Source: Lichenostomus cassidix (lineage: Eukaryota > Chordata > Aves > Passeriformes > Meliphagidae). From it: a stretch of 64,000 nt of DNA. Of this stretch, positions 1 to 12,200 are shown piece by piece (positions within the stretch are counted from its first letter, which is position 1; every line of letters begins with the position of its first letter). The stretch lies in the NCBI GenBank assembly GCA_008360975.2, contig CM039184.1:32723797-32787796 (forward strand), given 5' to 3'. The position numbers were made by a program, and so were the translations under genes. The notes beneath the pieces are model-generated. The model did not search any database, was not told where the DNA came from, and saw only the letters and a list, made by a program, of their open reading frames with translations.

Positions 1-180
1 GGTGCGGAACGCCGGAATTGCCCGTAAAACGCCAGGAGCGGGCGCCCGGCGCGGCTCTGCTGGCAGGGCAGGCGCTGCCGCCCTAAGCTGCACGAAGCGC
101 AGCGCCCGGGGAGCGGCGTGACACGGCCGGGCTGGCCCCGGGGACTGTCACCCACTGCCGCACGGCTGCGTGACAGCAGA
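1..180. promoter_or_regulatory. CpG-rich block, probable downstream edge of the CPE CpG island
   Basis: I count 24 CpG dinucleotides in these 180 bases; the next kilobase has only a handful, several of them clustered at 265-292. The block also has far higher GC content than the rest of the window. It shows no CPE exon 1 coding sequence: the expected codons for the GRELLVIELSDNPG region are absent. I infer that it is the tail of the CpG island covering the CPE promoter and exon 1, already within intron 1. An unrelated GC-rich element is possible. Confidence 0.6.
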
Positions 181-1451
181 GTTTGGGACGTTTGTTATCA
201 AAGGGAATGCAGCTGATGCCGTGTTACACTTGTGCTACACCTGCGACTGTGCCTATTTCATTGTTTCCGATCTTAGAATCGATAGCGTCGCTAGTGTCTG
301 CATGTGAAAGGGCTTATTCGTGAAAGCTGCTCGGTACCTGTGGCCCAGCCAGCAGCCTCCCGCAGTCATGTCCTCACATTTCCCTCGCTGGGCTACAGCA
401 CAGCTCTGGAAGTCCGTGACTTTTAGGTGGAGGTGTGGCTTCTGTGGCTCTCCGGGGATTTGGGCAATACAATTAGTGCTTAATATTCTGCACTATGGTC
501 TGAGTATAACCTTGCTTTTTATCCTCGAGAGACTTAATGTTAGGGCTACAGATAGCACTTGGAGGTTATAGGGTATTGGACACAAGGAGGATGTAAGAGG
601 AAGGCAGGGTAGCAAAGCATTGCCTTAGAATGAAAAATGTAGGGATTGCAGTGAAATTTGAAAAATTTCCTTGTGCTGTGGTGCCATCTTGGTAAGAGGG
701 TGTGAGGATCCTGAAGCTAAGAATGAATCTATTGCCACTGTGTAATTTGCACCCTAAAATGTTAACAGTTATGACTGGGATTTTGTGTTACTGCCAGGGG
801 ATAGTCTCCACAGCTCATTTATGTGACTGTTGTGTCAAGGTAGCTGAAAAGGACAAAAAGAGCAAGCTGTGCAGTCTGACATGGGGCTATGGCTCTTCCT
901 GGAGTCACACATCTTCTCTTGGTGTCAGTGATGTGAGAAAGGGTTTGTCATTGAGCCCAGGAAAAAGGGAATCCAGCAGTATATGAATAACAAACTGCAA
1001 AAAAGAAAAATTCCTGTGGATTGCATCTACATACAAGCTATAGACAGTGTCAAACATTTCCTGGAACATGCTCGGCCCCTCACTAAGGGAGCCCTATAGA
1101 CAAAAATGCCACATGTTGCAATATCCAAATCACGTGTCAGGGAATGTGATGAGTCCTGGCAGTCTTTAGTGGTGGATGCTGAAAATGCTGTTTTTTGAAG
1201 GGGATTAACCAGGGTTTGAACCAGAGCAAATTCATTGTTTTATTTCAATCCTCACTTTCAATCTGTGGGATTCTGTACGTTTCTCAAAAAGTGAAGAGCT
1301 GCTACTCTCTGCAGTGGCACGTGGGAGAAACTCAGGATTTTTTTGGGAAGGGCAGCAAGACAGACCTCATGCATAGTTATCCTTGCACTCCTTAGAATCA
1401 TAAAAGCATTGATACCACTGCTGCTATTTTGTTACAGAGTCTAAGCACCTA

Positions 1452-1547
1452 TATATTGTGTCATTGGTTACGTTAGAGGTGCTTTCTCCTTAAAAACCTT
1501 ATATTGTGCCAGTGGTTGCCTTGGAGGTGTTTTCTTCCTAAAAATGT
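1452..1547. repeat. Imperfect tandem duplication, two units of about 48 bp
   Basis: Units at 1452-1499 and 1500-1547 both start TATATTGTG and share GGTT, GGAGGT/GAGGTG and CCTTAAAAA/CCTAAAAA blocks in the same order. The units are diverged, so this is an old local duplication. Confidence 0.8.
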
Positions 1548-2160
1548 GCCCTTTCTTCTACTGTGTAGTAAAAAGCAGCACTATTTATTTTAATATGGGA
1601 GCTTTTTAAAGCTGTGCAGTAAAAGAAGGGGAGCCTTGTACCAGCCTTGGCAGGAAATACGAGACTGATTCTGCTCATACCTGAAGGGGGAACCCTGCTC
1701 ACTCTGAGCATCCATGCTTGATTCCCAGGGCAACAACCAGAAAAAGGATATTTTGTGTGGTAAAGCTTGCAAGATCAGAATCTGATTTATTATAATCTAT
1801 TATTATTATTAAAAAAGGACAGACAGAATCACAGACACACATATATACATACATACTGTTGTTTTTCATTTTTCCCAGACAACCAAAAAGTTCTAAGTTC
1901 TGAACATAATCTATTTCTGCAAGATATCCCGCGTATCACGGGGTTTATTTTTTTAAATATAGGGAAGTATGAACTACATATATGCTATGGTTCATAGATT
2001 TACCATCTATAGAGAGCTCATGCTTCTAGAAGGCTGGTGAGTACACAGGGATGATACCTGAATCATCTAGTGAACAGCTGTGAAACAAAAAAAATGTTTA
2101 TGTTCACTTAGTGAGCAAGTTGATGACAAAGCAGATCAGGAAAGTGTCAGCAGAGCATCA

Positions 2161-2200
2161 GTAAAGAGTCTTTGTACTGAGTAAAGAGGCTTTGTACTGA
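2161..2200. repeat. Near-perfect 20-bp tandem duplication
   Basis: GTAAAGAGTCTTTGTACTGA is followed at once by a copy with a single T-to-G change; a third copy begins (GTAAA) and stops. The near-identity points to a fairly recent slippage event. Confidence 0.92.
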
Positions 2201-5200
2201 GTAAATCAAATACTGCATATACATGCAACCATTGCATAATCACATGTATTGCATGGCTGTGTAGTCTTGTGTGAATGCATTTGATTGTATGCAAGCATAT
2301 AAGTCAACTTCAATTTTAGAGTATCAGCTATTTTTGAAAATTAACTTGTAATATATGTGTACTGTTTGAAAAAAGGTGCTTGAGAGAAATAGGAAAACTT
2401 TAGAAATGTGCTTTAGACCTCCAAGGCAACTGGAAAAAATCCTCAGTGAATGAAGAAACTGGAACAAGTCGTAAAGGCCTAGCTTTTTCCTGGGGTAAAT
2501 ATTCATTAGGAGGATTTTCTTAAAATCCTGATACTGCATGGAAAGTCAGAATGACTTCATATGAGCCAGTCTGGTTTCTGGCATAATCATACAAAGTGTC
2601 TTTGCAAATCTTGCAAACCCAAATTAGTCACTTGGATGCTGCCAGCTGAGCCTTCCCTGAGCTCTTCCTGGGAACATGATAAATGCCAGAAGCGTGAGAC
2701 TGCCTCAAGTTCTGATGCTACATGAAACACTCAGAGAATGTGCTGCCTTCTCTGCAGACTTGAACAGCACACTACCTGTGCTTCAGTTGTGCTTCGTGAC
2801 AAACGGGCTTTGGGCTCATATTTGTAGTTTTGTGGGTTTCGTGGTGGGGGGTTTTGTTCTGTTGCTTTTTAAAAATGTTTGTTTTGGGGTTTTTGTTTGT
2901 GGTGACAATTTCTTAAGGCTGATACTGCACTTTTATGGGAGTTAGAGCCTGCAATCACTGATGGAAAAGAAGCCCTTAAATAAGGAAAAGTACAACCCAG
3001 GGGTGAAGACATTTGAACTTTATCGAGTTGTATATCAAGGAGGCTGTTCCATACAGAAAACCTCACTTTGAGTCACTGAGGACAAGGCTGTTAAGGCAGA
3101 GGAAGACTTGAATGAGACTGTGTTGGTGGTTACATGTAGAAGATGTTGTATGAACCTGGACTGGAAGCGATCAAAATGTTTTGGAGTAGCTTTGATTACA
3201 TGAGAAAATACAGTTTTGTCCCTGTGCTTGCCAAAAATTGGGAAAGTTGACAGAAGGTGGTGGACAGCAAGGTCAGATAAAATGAGGAGAAAAAGGTTGT
3301 GGGAAGTTGATGGTGGATCAAGGGAAAACAAAGGACATTTGATGCTAAAGCACAGATTTTTTTTTTTTTTTTCCTGGGACAAACTAAGCAATATTTTGCC
3401 TTAGGTCAGGTGCAGAATACCAACTACTTTTGAGAGAGGAAATAGGCTCTTACTTTGGATGTGTGATGTTCTGTTGAACACAGTGGTTTTTTTGTTCATC
3501 CTTTTCCCCACAAGCATCTTTAAAAATACTTCACAAAGAAGGAAATGATTAATTTGTAGTTTAGTGAGACAACTGATTTTCTAGAAAATGACTTACCTTG
3601 GATTTTTCAGTTTCAAACAACAGAGCATCATGAAGAGATGAGGCAGGAGCACACTGTGAGTTGAGCAGTGCAGTTGTGACTTGGAGCATTTGCAGGGCTC
3701 TGTGGGTGTGACTTCTGTTGATTTTACGAGGTGCAGCTCAGCTACAATAATCCTTGGACCCATCACTTTATCAGAGGCTCCACTTGGCAGGGTAAGGAAA
3801 TGAGTTGGGTCAGTCACTGCTGGCACTGAGCCTAAATAAACTTCCAAGCCTCCCAGATTGTAGCTCTTTTCTAGCCCCTCCAAAGCCCCTAGACACGAGG
3901 CTCTCCATTTCTCACACCCCAGCCCTGCAGTGCTAGAGCCATTTCCTCCTGTGAAGAAATAATTAGAGGGTGACTGAGAGAGAAGTGAAAATCATGACTC
4001 TGTATTGATGAATGGAGAAATCCAGGATCTGTCTGCTGATACAGACAGGTTTTTATTCTGTCAATGAAGTGCTCCTGTATTCAGCTGTGGCACCAGCAAT
4101 GTGAGTTGGTACTTTCAGTGGTAAGAAGTTTCAATAAGTAAAGCAGATGCAAGGGCGAAACATTGCTCAAAGGCCACTCATGTAGTGTTCCCTTTTTGAA
4201 GGGAGATGTGGAAGGGTGCAGGGTTGCTAAATGTGCATGCAGTGAGTTCACACTTACCAGCTGCACTGCATAAAGGTAGGGGCTGTAAGTAGGTCGATGT
4301 AAGCAGAACACTTTGTATCAGGAATACAGGAGATGCTGTGCTGACCACATTATGCTTTCACCCTTTCTGTCAGCTGTGGTTTAGCTTCTCTCCTGGCTTA
4401 GATTTGCAATCCTCTTTAAAGGTGAGCTGCTGTCTGGGCAGCAGTGTGACAAGAGCACTTGCATCACCAGACAAGAGAGAACAGGGCAGCTGCTGGTATC
4501 TCCATAGGGATGGATAAAAAATTGCAGAGTAAAACATGGTTGAACTTACTACTCATGTAGCCTTCTGCATTTGGAATTTTCCTTTCCTTTGTGCATCAGG
4601 GAACAGATTTTCTTTCAGAGCTTGTGAGGATGTTCTGGCTTTCTCATCAAACGCTGTCAGGGGTATGCTACTGACTCGCCTGCTGGGAGTGCAGATCTGG
4701 GGCGGGCTGTACCTCCTGCATTCTACAGAAGGCTGAGAAGCTGTAATTACCTTTCCAGCAAAATCCCTTACGGGTTTTTGTGCCAGTTAGGGTATCCCCC
4801 TGCAGTCACCCAGCCAGGATTTGGCCTGGGGTCATCTCTGGTAGGACAATTTTAATGCTGCCTGCATTCAGAGTGAGATGTTCAGAGTCCTTCATAGGCT
4901 GTAGGTTGTGCAGGTCTTGGGAGGGCTGTAGAGCATCAGGAAGATGGCTGGATGTACACGCTGAGCGAATTTTTTAGATTCTCAGATTTTTCTTCCTTAG
5001 TTTTATCTGTCTTTAATAAAATTTCCTTAATAGCTCTGATTTCATCCTATCTCAGTTTTCATGTTCAGCTAAAAACAGAGGCATAGAACACAAAGTGAGG
5101 AATGGCTCACAGCACTCTGGTGCAAATCCAGGAGAGGCAGACACGTTTGCAGCTCACATTCCCAGCTAGTTTTTAATGCCATTCACGTTCCCATTGAAGC

Positions 5201-6208
5201 CAATGGAAATTCACAGTAAGCGTGGTTAGGCAGCTGTGCTAGGCAGTCTGCAGTGTTCTCCAGAGATACAATGCTCTCACTCCAAATCACTTCACTGACC
5301 GAAGGATTTAAAGACTTCCCCTTTTGTTAGGACATATAAAAAAGGGTTAATAGAGGCTGTGTGCTACCTGGGAAAACACTGGATCCCAGCTACTGTATCT
5401 CAGCAGTTTATCTCTTATTTACTGGAATAACAAATGGTAAACAAGCTGGGGTAAAAAGGTCAGCAATCACTAAGAATAAACATGACTCTACAGAAGGCAG
5501 TTGTTTTACTTTTCAGGCTTAAAATGAGTCTGAGTATGCAGAATATTCAGAGTTTGTTGATCTGACCCAGACTGCTTTTGACAATCCCACTCCTTTTGAA
5601 AGAGTTGATTAATTTCTTTCAAAGACAAGAGTTGTCATCACCTCCCACACTTTCAGAATGCCTTAACAGTTCCCAAAGAAAACAGAAGAGGAGCCTGTTT
5701 TTTTTTTCTTGACTTAAAGTGATGTTTTATTATGGTGACATTAATGCGAACTCCAGAGAATTAGTGGGAAGTCTATAAAGCATGGGTATTTCCCGAGATT
5801 TTGTGACATGTTTTGTTAAAGCCAGTAAGTTGTAGTTGTGTGATTTATCAAAAGTGACCTCATTATTAAAATACTTCTTAATTTTTTTGGGAGAAACTGT
5901 TTATTGTTTGTAATTTAGTAATCAATATCTCAAGCCTTTAAATTACATGGAAAGTGAAAAACACCAGGGATCTTCCTATTTCAGAATAAACACAAATTTT
6001 TGGTTGTAACAGTGGAGTTGCTGCTAGGCTCAGCCAATAATTTGGTATTAAAACTTGTTTAGAATTAGTTCTGCATTCATTCCACCTAATTTTTGTTTTC
6101 AAAGGTGGCATGTTATTTAGAAGCCTACATACTGAGTATGCATACTCATGCTGTAATCTCCCTTTTCCTGGTTAGCAGGTATACCTCTTGGCTAGGCTGC
6201 AGCGCCTT

Positions 6209-6252
6209 CTGAAAACATCTATTTTCTCTACTGAAAACATCTGTTTTCTTTA
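6209..6252. repeat. 22-bp tandem duplication
   Basis: Two adjacent 22-bp units, each starting CTGAAAACATCT and ending TTTTCTCTA or TTTTCTTTA, differ at only two positions. Confidence 0.9.
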
Positions 6253-9200
6253 CTGACTGTAAGAGTAGCTAACACTGGGTAGGCTTCTAACTTTGGAATG
6301 TGTGCAAGAGCTTATGGTTAAGATCTGGTGAATCACAGCCTTCATACATCATCATCTAATGTACCTTGTTGTGCTTTATGTGCTACCATTGCAAGATACC
6401 CCATAAGAACCTTGTCTGAGCTTTTTTCAGCAGGTAAGTCCTCATACCTATTTTAATACATGTTCCTCCTAAGAAAAAAATGCAAACCCAAAATATCACA
6501 TCATTTTTTTTGTCTACATTTTTTTTCAAACAAAAGCCTCATGCATGTATTACCATAGAGTCTTGCTGTTTTGTTTTCTTGGGGTTTTTCCCCCTCTCGT
6601 TGAGTTGGGAATTAAACTGTGAAGAAGACTTGTAACTGAATTCTCTTAAAATTTTGTGGAATCAAAAAAAAAGTGAAAACCACAGTATGTACTTTAAGGC
6701 TTCTTAGTAAGGTAGTTGAAGGTAATTGAAATGATGGCTAGAGTTAAAAAGAGTAGAGTAAAAGGTGTAAACTTCATATACTTCATTTTGGAGTAAGGTG
6801 CATCAAAAGCCAGAGTTCAGTGAATTCAGTGGGAATGGGACATTATATATGAAGGTTATTTTCTGGTATGCTGGTGCTAAATGAAGACAGCAAGGGTGTA
6901 GGTAGTAAAAAGGTTGGGGAAAAAAATCCTTATCAGTAAAACTGTAGCAGAGTAGGTGGGTCTGATTTGCTGTGTGACAGGAGATGGAGCTCTTTTGTCT
7001 GCTGTACATCAGCTTGTATCACCTCAGGATAAGGGTGAAAGCTGGTGGTGTGTTGGGAGTGAGTTAGGAGCTCTGCAGAGCAACAGTGCTGAAGCTGAGC
7101 TAGTGCCAGCTTTATGTACTGAGCTTTTGATTTTTGGAACAGAAGTTCTGCCATCCTGTGAAGAAATTACTCTCTGTGCTGAGGTGAATAGCTGCCCTTG
7201 GCAATGAAGTTGTCACCTCACTTGCTGCTTTTGGGGGCACTGCTGGGGACAAGGACACTAGACTAAAAGTGAGGTCTTGGTCCATAGTGGCCTTTCCTTT
7301 GAAATGGAGGTTTCTTGCAGTGTGGCAGTGTTGTGCTAGCTGAATTGGCATTGGCACATCTTCCTGTCACAGCAGCAGGTGTTGTCAAAGGGCTGTGAGG
7401 TTTGGGCCAGCACAAAGGCATATGTTAGAGATGTGTCTGTGTACCTGCAATGGCTGGGTAACAGAGAATCTGGAGTCATAAACCTGTGGCTGGCAGTTCA
7501 AAGGCAGTAAACATTTGTTTTTAATTAGTTTCTGAAGCCAGGCATTTATATCTGCATAAGCTAGTAGCTGCTTCCTGGTAGTTGTTGATACAGAATTATG
7601 AGCAAAACCTCACATCCTTGTTTGCTTGCAAATGAAGTCCCATGGAGACAGCCATTCTTTTTTGAATGGAGCTGCTCACGGCCCTGGAGTGTGAGCTGCC
7701 TAATCTATGATCAAAGGAAGATTCTGCTCTGGCTGCAGAGCCTGCCCACAGCAAGAATAGCCACTGAATGCCAGTTTAGTACTTATGCTTAGGTATGGAT
7801 TTGCCTTAGAGCCAAATGAAAAGAGTTGTTTGGTCGGGGGAGACATCAGACTGGCCAAGGTTTATTGAGCTATTCTCTCAGCAAAGAATCCTTGCTTGTC
7901 TAATGATCTGGTAGGTGTCTAGAAAGTATGGCCCTGATGTTTGCCATATTAGCTCTCCAAACAAAAGAGAAATAATGGAGTACTTTGCTATGAGAAATAA
8001 AACTAAGAGTTGAAAGATGCAAAGAAAGTGAAAGGACAGTGAGACATTTCAAAGGTTTAAACTTTCTGCATAGCTGTGTCTCCTGTACCATCACACTGGA
8101 GATAACTGGATTATGTGTGTGAATTACCACATGCTCTTCCCCTGACATTTCTGGCTGCAAAACATTCATTTGAATGTCCTTTTATTTTTGTGTCCCTCAA
8201 AAGTAAAGGGAGCCCCCAGCATGACTGTCCTTCAGTTACACATTGTTGTCCTTCAGTGTTATGAGTGGTGCATTCTGTGCATTGATCATTCAAGATGAAC
8301 CTTTTTTCCTATGCCAAACTGAATATTTTGCAGTTTTGGATACATTTTGGCTTATTGCACAAAAGCACAGTACTAGAACTATAAGTAAAATTGGGGTGAG
8401 CCTAAGACATAAATAGACATTTTTTACACAGCTAAAAGTGGTAGTTGAAAGGCAGCCTTGTGATTATGGTAAACTGACTCTCCATGTCAGATACTCAGCT
8501 GCTAAGACTAGACCATGCTTAAATTTTTCCTCCCATGCAGCTGCTGAGCATCCAGAAATCAGACTGAAGTCAGTGGGAGCTGTACATCTGAATTTTTATA
8601 AGCAGGAGGCTTATAAATGCTAATAATAATAAAAAATCCTAAATGTTCAAGCCAGCTTGCTTGAGCCCTAAAAAAAAAAGCTAAATTTGAGTTTGATTCT
8701 GTAATAGCCTGCACTTAGGAAAATGAGAGGTCCAAGTTTATGCCATTCTGCATGAAATGTCTTCCTTCTCATTGGTGACTTCAGTACATAGAGCGATGGA
8801 GAAAAAAAAAAGCTATGGGGTTGGGAGCAGGGCTTTCACATGTTTAAATTTTAAACATTGCCACTGTAAGAAGTTGTTTCACAGAGAGGAAAAGCAATTT
8901 TATGAGTTTGGGTGTCTGGCTTTTTTCATGGCTGTGCTGGGAATTTTTTGTCTTTTTGGGAAAGAACACCCTCTCCCTGCGTTTCAGGTTCTCGTCTCCA
9001 TGCCTAGGTTCTCAGCTTCCATGATAGGTTTACGTGTGGCTGTGCCATGTACCTGGTGTACAGGTACTTCAGACATAACATGTGGTTCAGCTTTGATCCA
9101 CCTTTCAGAGGCAGTTCCTACCTGCTTCCTGTCAGATTTTTCCTTTTAGCAAGTAGCCCCAATATTTGTGTTGACTTAGCTATGCTGGTGGACATATGGT

Positions 9201-12200
9201 GAGGAGTCATCAAGAATTCCTCTCCCTATTTGCCTGCTGCAGATACACGATTTTTTGTTTTGTTTAAAAATCTGCCATGATAGCAGATAAGTATAAAGAA
9301 GGAATCAATTCCTTTTCTTCCACTGCTGATAGGGAGAGTCAAAACAGAGACATCAATATTTGCAAGGTTTCCATGTTGCAGTTAGGGGAACAAATCCATA
9401 GTCAAAATAAATAGTATAAACCTTCAGTGAAAATCTTTTAGTACAAATCTTTAGTGGAAAAGCCTATAAATAAACAGAAACAGAGGAGCATCTGTTCCTT
9501 GATACTCCAGGATGCAGCTGATAAAAATAAAATCTGTATTATAACAGTAGCCAATACAAGATGATAAAGTACCTGACAGTGGAACACCTCCTGAATAGAG
9601 AAGTTTAGGGACCAAGAAGCTCATCTGACTTGAAAATTGAAGAATTGTCTGAAATAGATGTTGCCATGGAGACAGATAGGATTAGCAGCCTGAGACTGAT
9701 TTCATTGGTCTGCTGCTAGCACAAGTTGCTTGTTTGAGTAGCATTAATATGTTGTCTCATGCTGCTTTATATGCTGAGACCATCTGGCATTAGTGGTATT
9801 TAAAGGTGCAGTTCTGTTACGGAAAAAGATGGCCAACATGGTTGGATTTATGTTTGTAACACAAGCTACAAGAGTTACAGGGGTCTTTGAAAAGCTGTCT
9901 TGTGCACAAAAATATTCTGAAAAAGCACAGCTCTCATACAGAGATGAAGTGGGGCTTTGGGAAGCAGCATGAGAAATTTCAGAAGTTTTCTTTATACTCA
10001 GTCAGCACATATTTGAAATATTCACTGCACAAATATGCACTTTTGCATGTTTCTTCAGGTGTGTATGTGAAGGCAGCCACATTTTTTTTCAAAAATAAGC
10101 CTTTTCACTGTGCACTGCAAAAGTGCTTGGGAAGTACAGCTCCACCACCTTGAATAAACACAAGATCATATTGTGTATTAAGGAAAAGTATGTTGTAATG
10201 CTGTAGCAGTAATGAATGTAATGTGTGATGTTGTAATGAACAAATTAGGGTCTAACCAAACAGAATCCCTTTAGCTTTCTTCAGTCCATGATTTCAAGAA
10301 GAAACATTTTCTTTTAGTTTGACTATGTACCTTTGAAAATGTATTTTTTCGCAAAGGGTTTGATAAGAAAGACAATTTGTAGAGACTAAGATAAACCTTA
10401 TCTTTGATCTATTTATATCAGTGAGTCTTCATCTACTTTCCTTAATACCACTCTGGAGTGGGAGTTATCTTGCAAAGGAGCTTATAAGATAGTGCTGACA
10501 TTCCTCAGATGCTTATAAATTTTCACTGTTTTATTTTTTGGTAGTTATTATCACAATACTTAATTATTCTAAGGACATTTTCCCCAGACAGAGATGAATG
10601 GTTAAAGAGCGGCCAAATAAGAGCCAGAAAATATTCCTGTCTGAGTTTATGAGTTCCAGTGTGGTGGTTTTTCTGTAGGCTGAGCATTGTAAGTGGCTAG
10701 AAGGAAAACCAGCTGGAGGCTTTGTTCTTCCAAATAGACTTAAAACTGGACCAAATTTGAAGTCAAATCTTGATAATTATCAATAAGCTTGATAGGCATT
10801 TTTACATCCTCAGCTTACTGATGTTTTGAAACAACTGATGGAAAGCATTTATAATGGTGTTGTGCAGTGGTGTAACACATGTCCTCAGAAATTGATGTGA
10901 TTGATATTTCTTGGATATTGGTGTGTGCTGTGTAAAAATAAAATGAAACAAGGGCATGGGGTCTGTTTCACAAATCTTTAGGTTTTAAGCTTTTATTCTG
11001 GAGCTCTGACTTTAGTGCCAAAATAAATTCTTCATATAATTTTGCTTCAAATGCAAGACCCAAGAAATACATAGCTGTGCATGTCCTCACTCCTTCAAAT
11101 AACTTTAGAATGATTATGTTCAATGCTTAATGTTTTTACAGCTTAGTTCTGTTTTAACTATATCAAAGTGAATATAGGGCACAGGAAGAAAGCCAAATAC
11201 CTTGTCTTGCCAGCCCACTCCCACCCCCCTGTTTCTAGTTTGCAAGTCAGTTTGCTCCGTTTTGTTTGCTTGTTTTTACCATTGTCATTCAGTTCTCTTA
11301 GAAACAAAGCTTGGGAGCAGTTTTGGGTGTCAGTTCACCCCAAGACCCACCTCATGGTGATACAGATGTTACTGTCACAGAGCTGTTTGCTGCTGTTATC
11401 CCTGAGTGGTCTTCCAGCATTACCTTGTCATGTCTTGCAGCATCCTGTACATCTACCTACTCCCACAACACATCCAGGGAATGCCACACACTTCCACAGT
11501 GTGCAAAAGTGTTAAAACCAGCCTGAGAGGCTGTGATGCTACCCCTGCATGACTGTGAGCCCTTTGACATAGATAAACCCACAAGTTATGACTCCTTAAA
11601 GACCCTGTGGGGCTTGGAGCAGCCTTCTCCATCCGTGGGGGAGGATCAGGAGGGACTGGCCCTGAGGAGCTGGCGTGTCAGCCACCCACACTGCTTGGTG
11701 CAGGGGTCTTCTGGGTGTCCTTAGTGTGGGCATAGCTATAATTGTTGGGTTTGTTTTATTATTTGTGCTTACGGACTTAATTTCTGAAGCTGATGATTTT
11801 GGCCGAGTGCTACTTCATTCCTTTACCTTATTTCATTTGTTTCAGTTCTCTAGATACTGACATTTGACATACCAGTATTTATAGTCTAGGAATGAACTTT
11901 TGTTTTTTCTCCATTCCATTCATTTCCGGGGATGGAATGCTACTTCCCTTCTTGCTGCATTTCCCTAGCATTTAAATGAGCTGACTGCAGCCGATTAAGC
12001 TATTCACTGAATATTTCAGTGTGAAGAAAGGTGATAGAATTGAGAAACAATAGCATCTGAAATAGCTCTAGCTGTGCTACAGAACATTGTGCTGAGTTGC
12101 AAAGTCTGGTGAGTTGACTGTCTGATATTGAAATAGTTGCAATGAGGCTTTCTTGTTGCAGTGTCCAACACAATTCTTTAAACTTACTATTAATATGAAG

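Noticed and set aside
1..2. First base as the last base of CPE exon 1 (G followed by GTGCGG)
   Set aside because: The phase would fit, but a single G before GT is not evidence and GTGCGG is a poor donor.
8757..9149. 130-codon open frame in intron 1
   Set aside because: There is no family resemblance, and it starts in sequence with an A-rich run and no promoter or splice context. A chance frame is expected in a 64-kb window.
11168..11724. Overlapping frames in a slightly GC-richer stretch, considered as an old retrogene or ERV piece
   Set aside because: I could not match any frame to a retroviral or cellular protein, and no LTR-like ends or poly(A) tail are visible.
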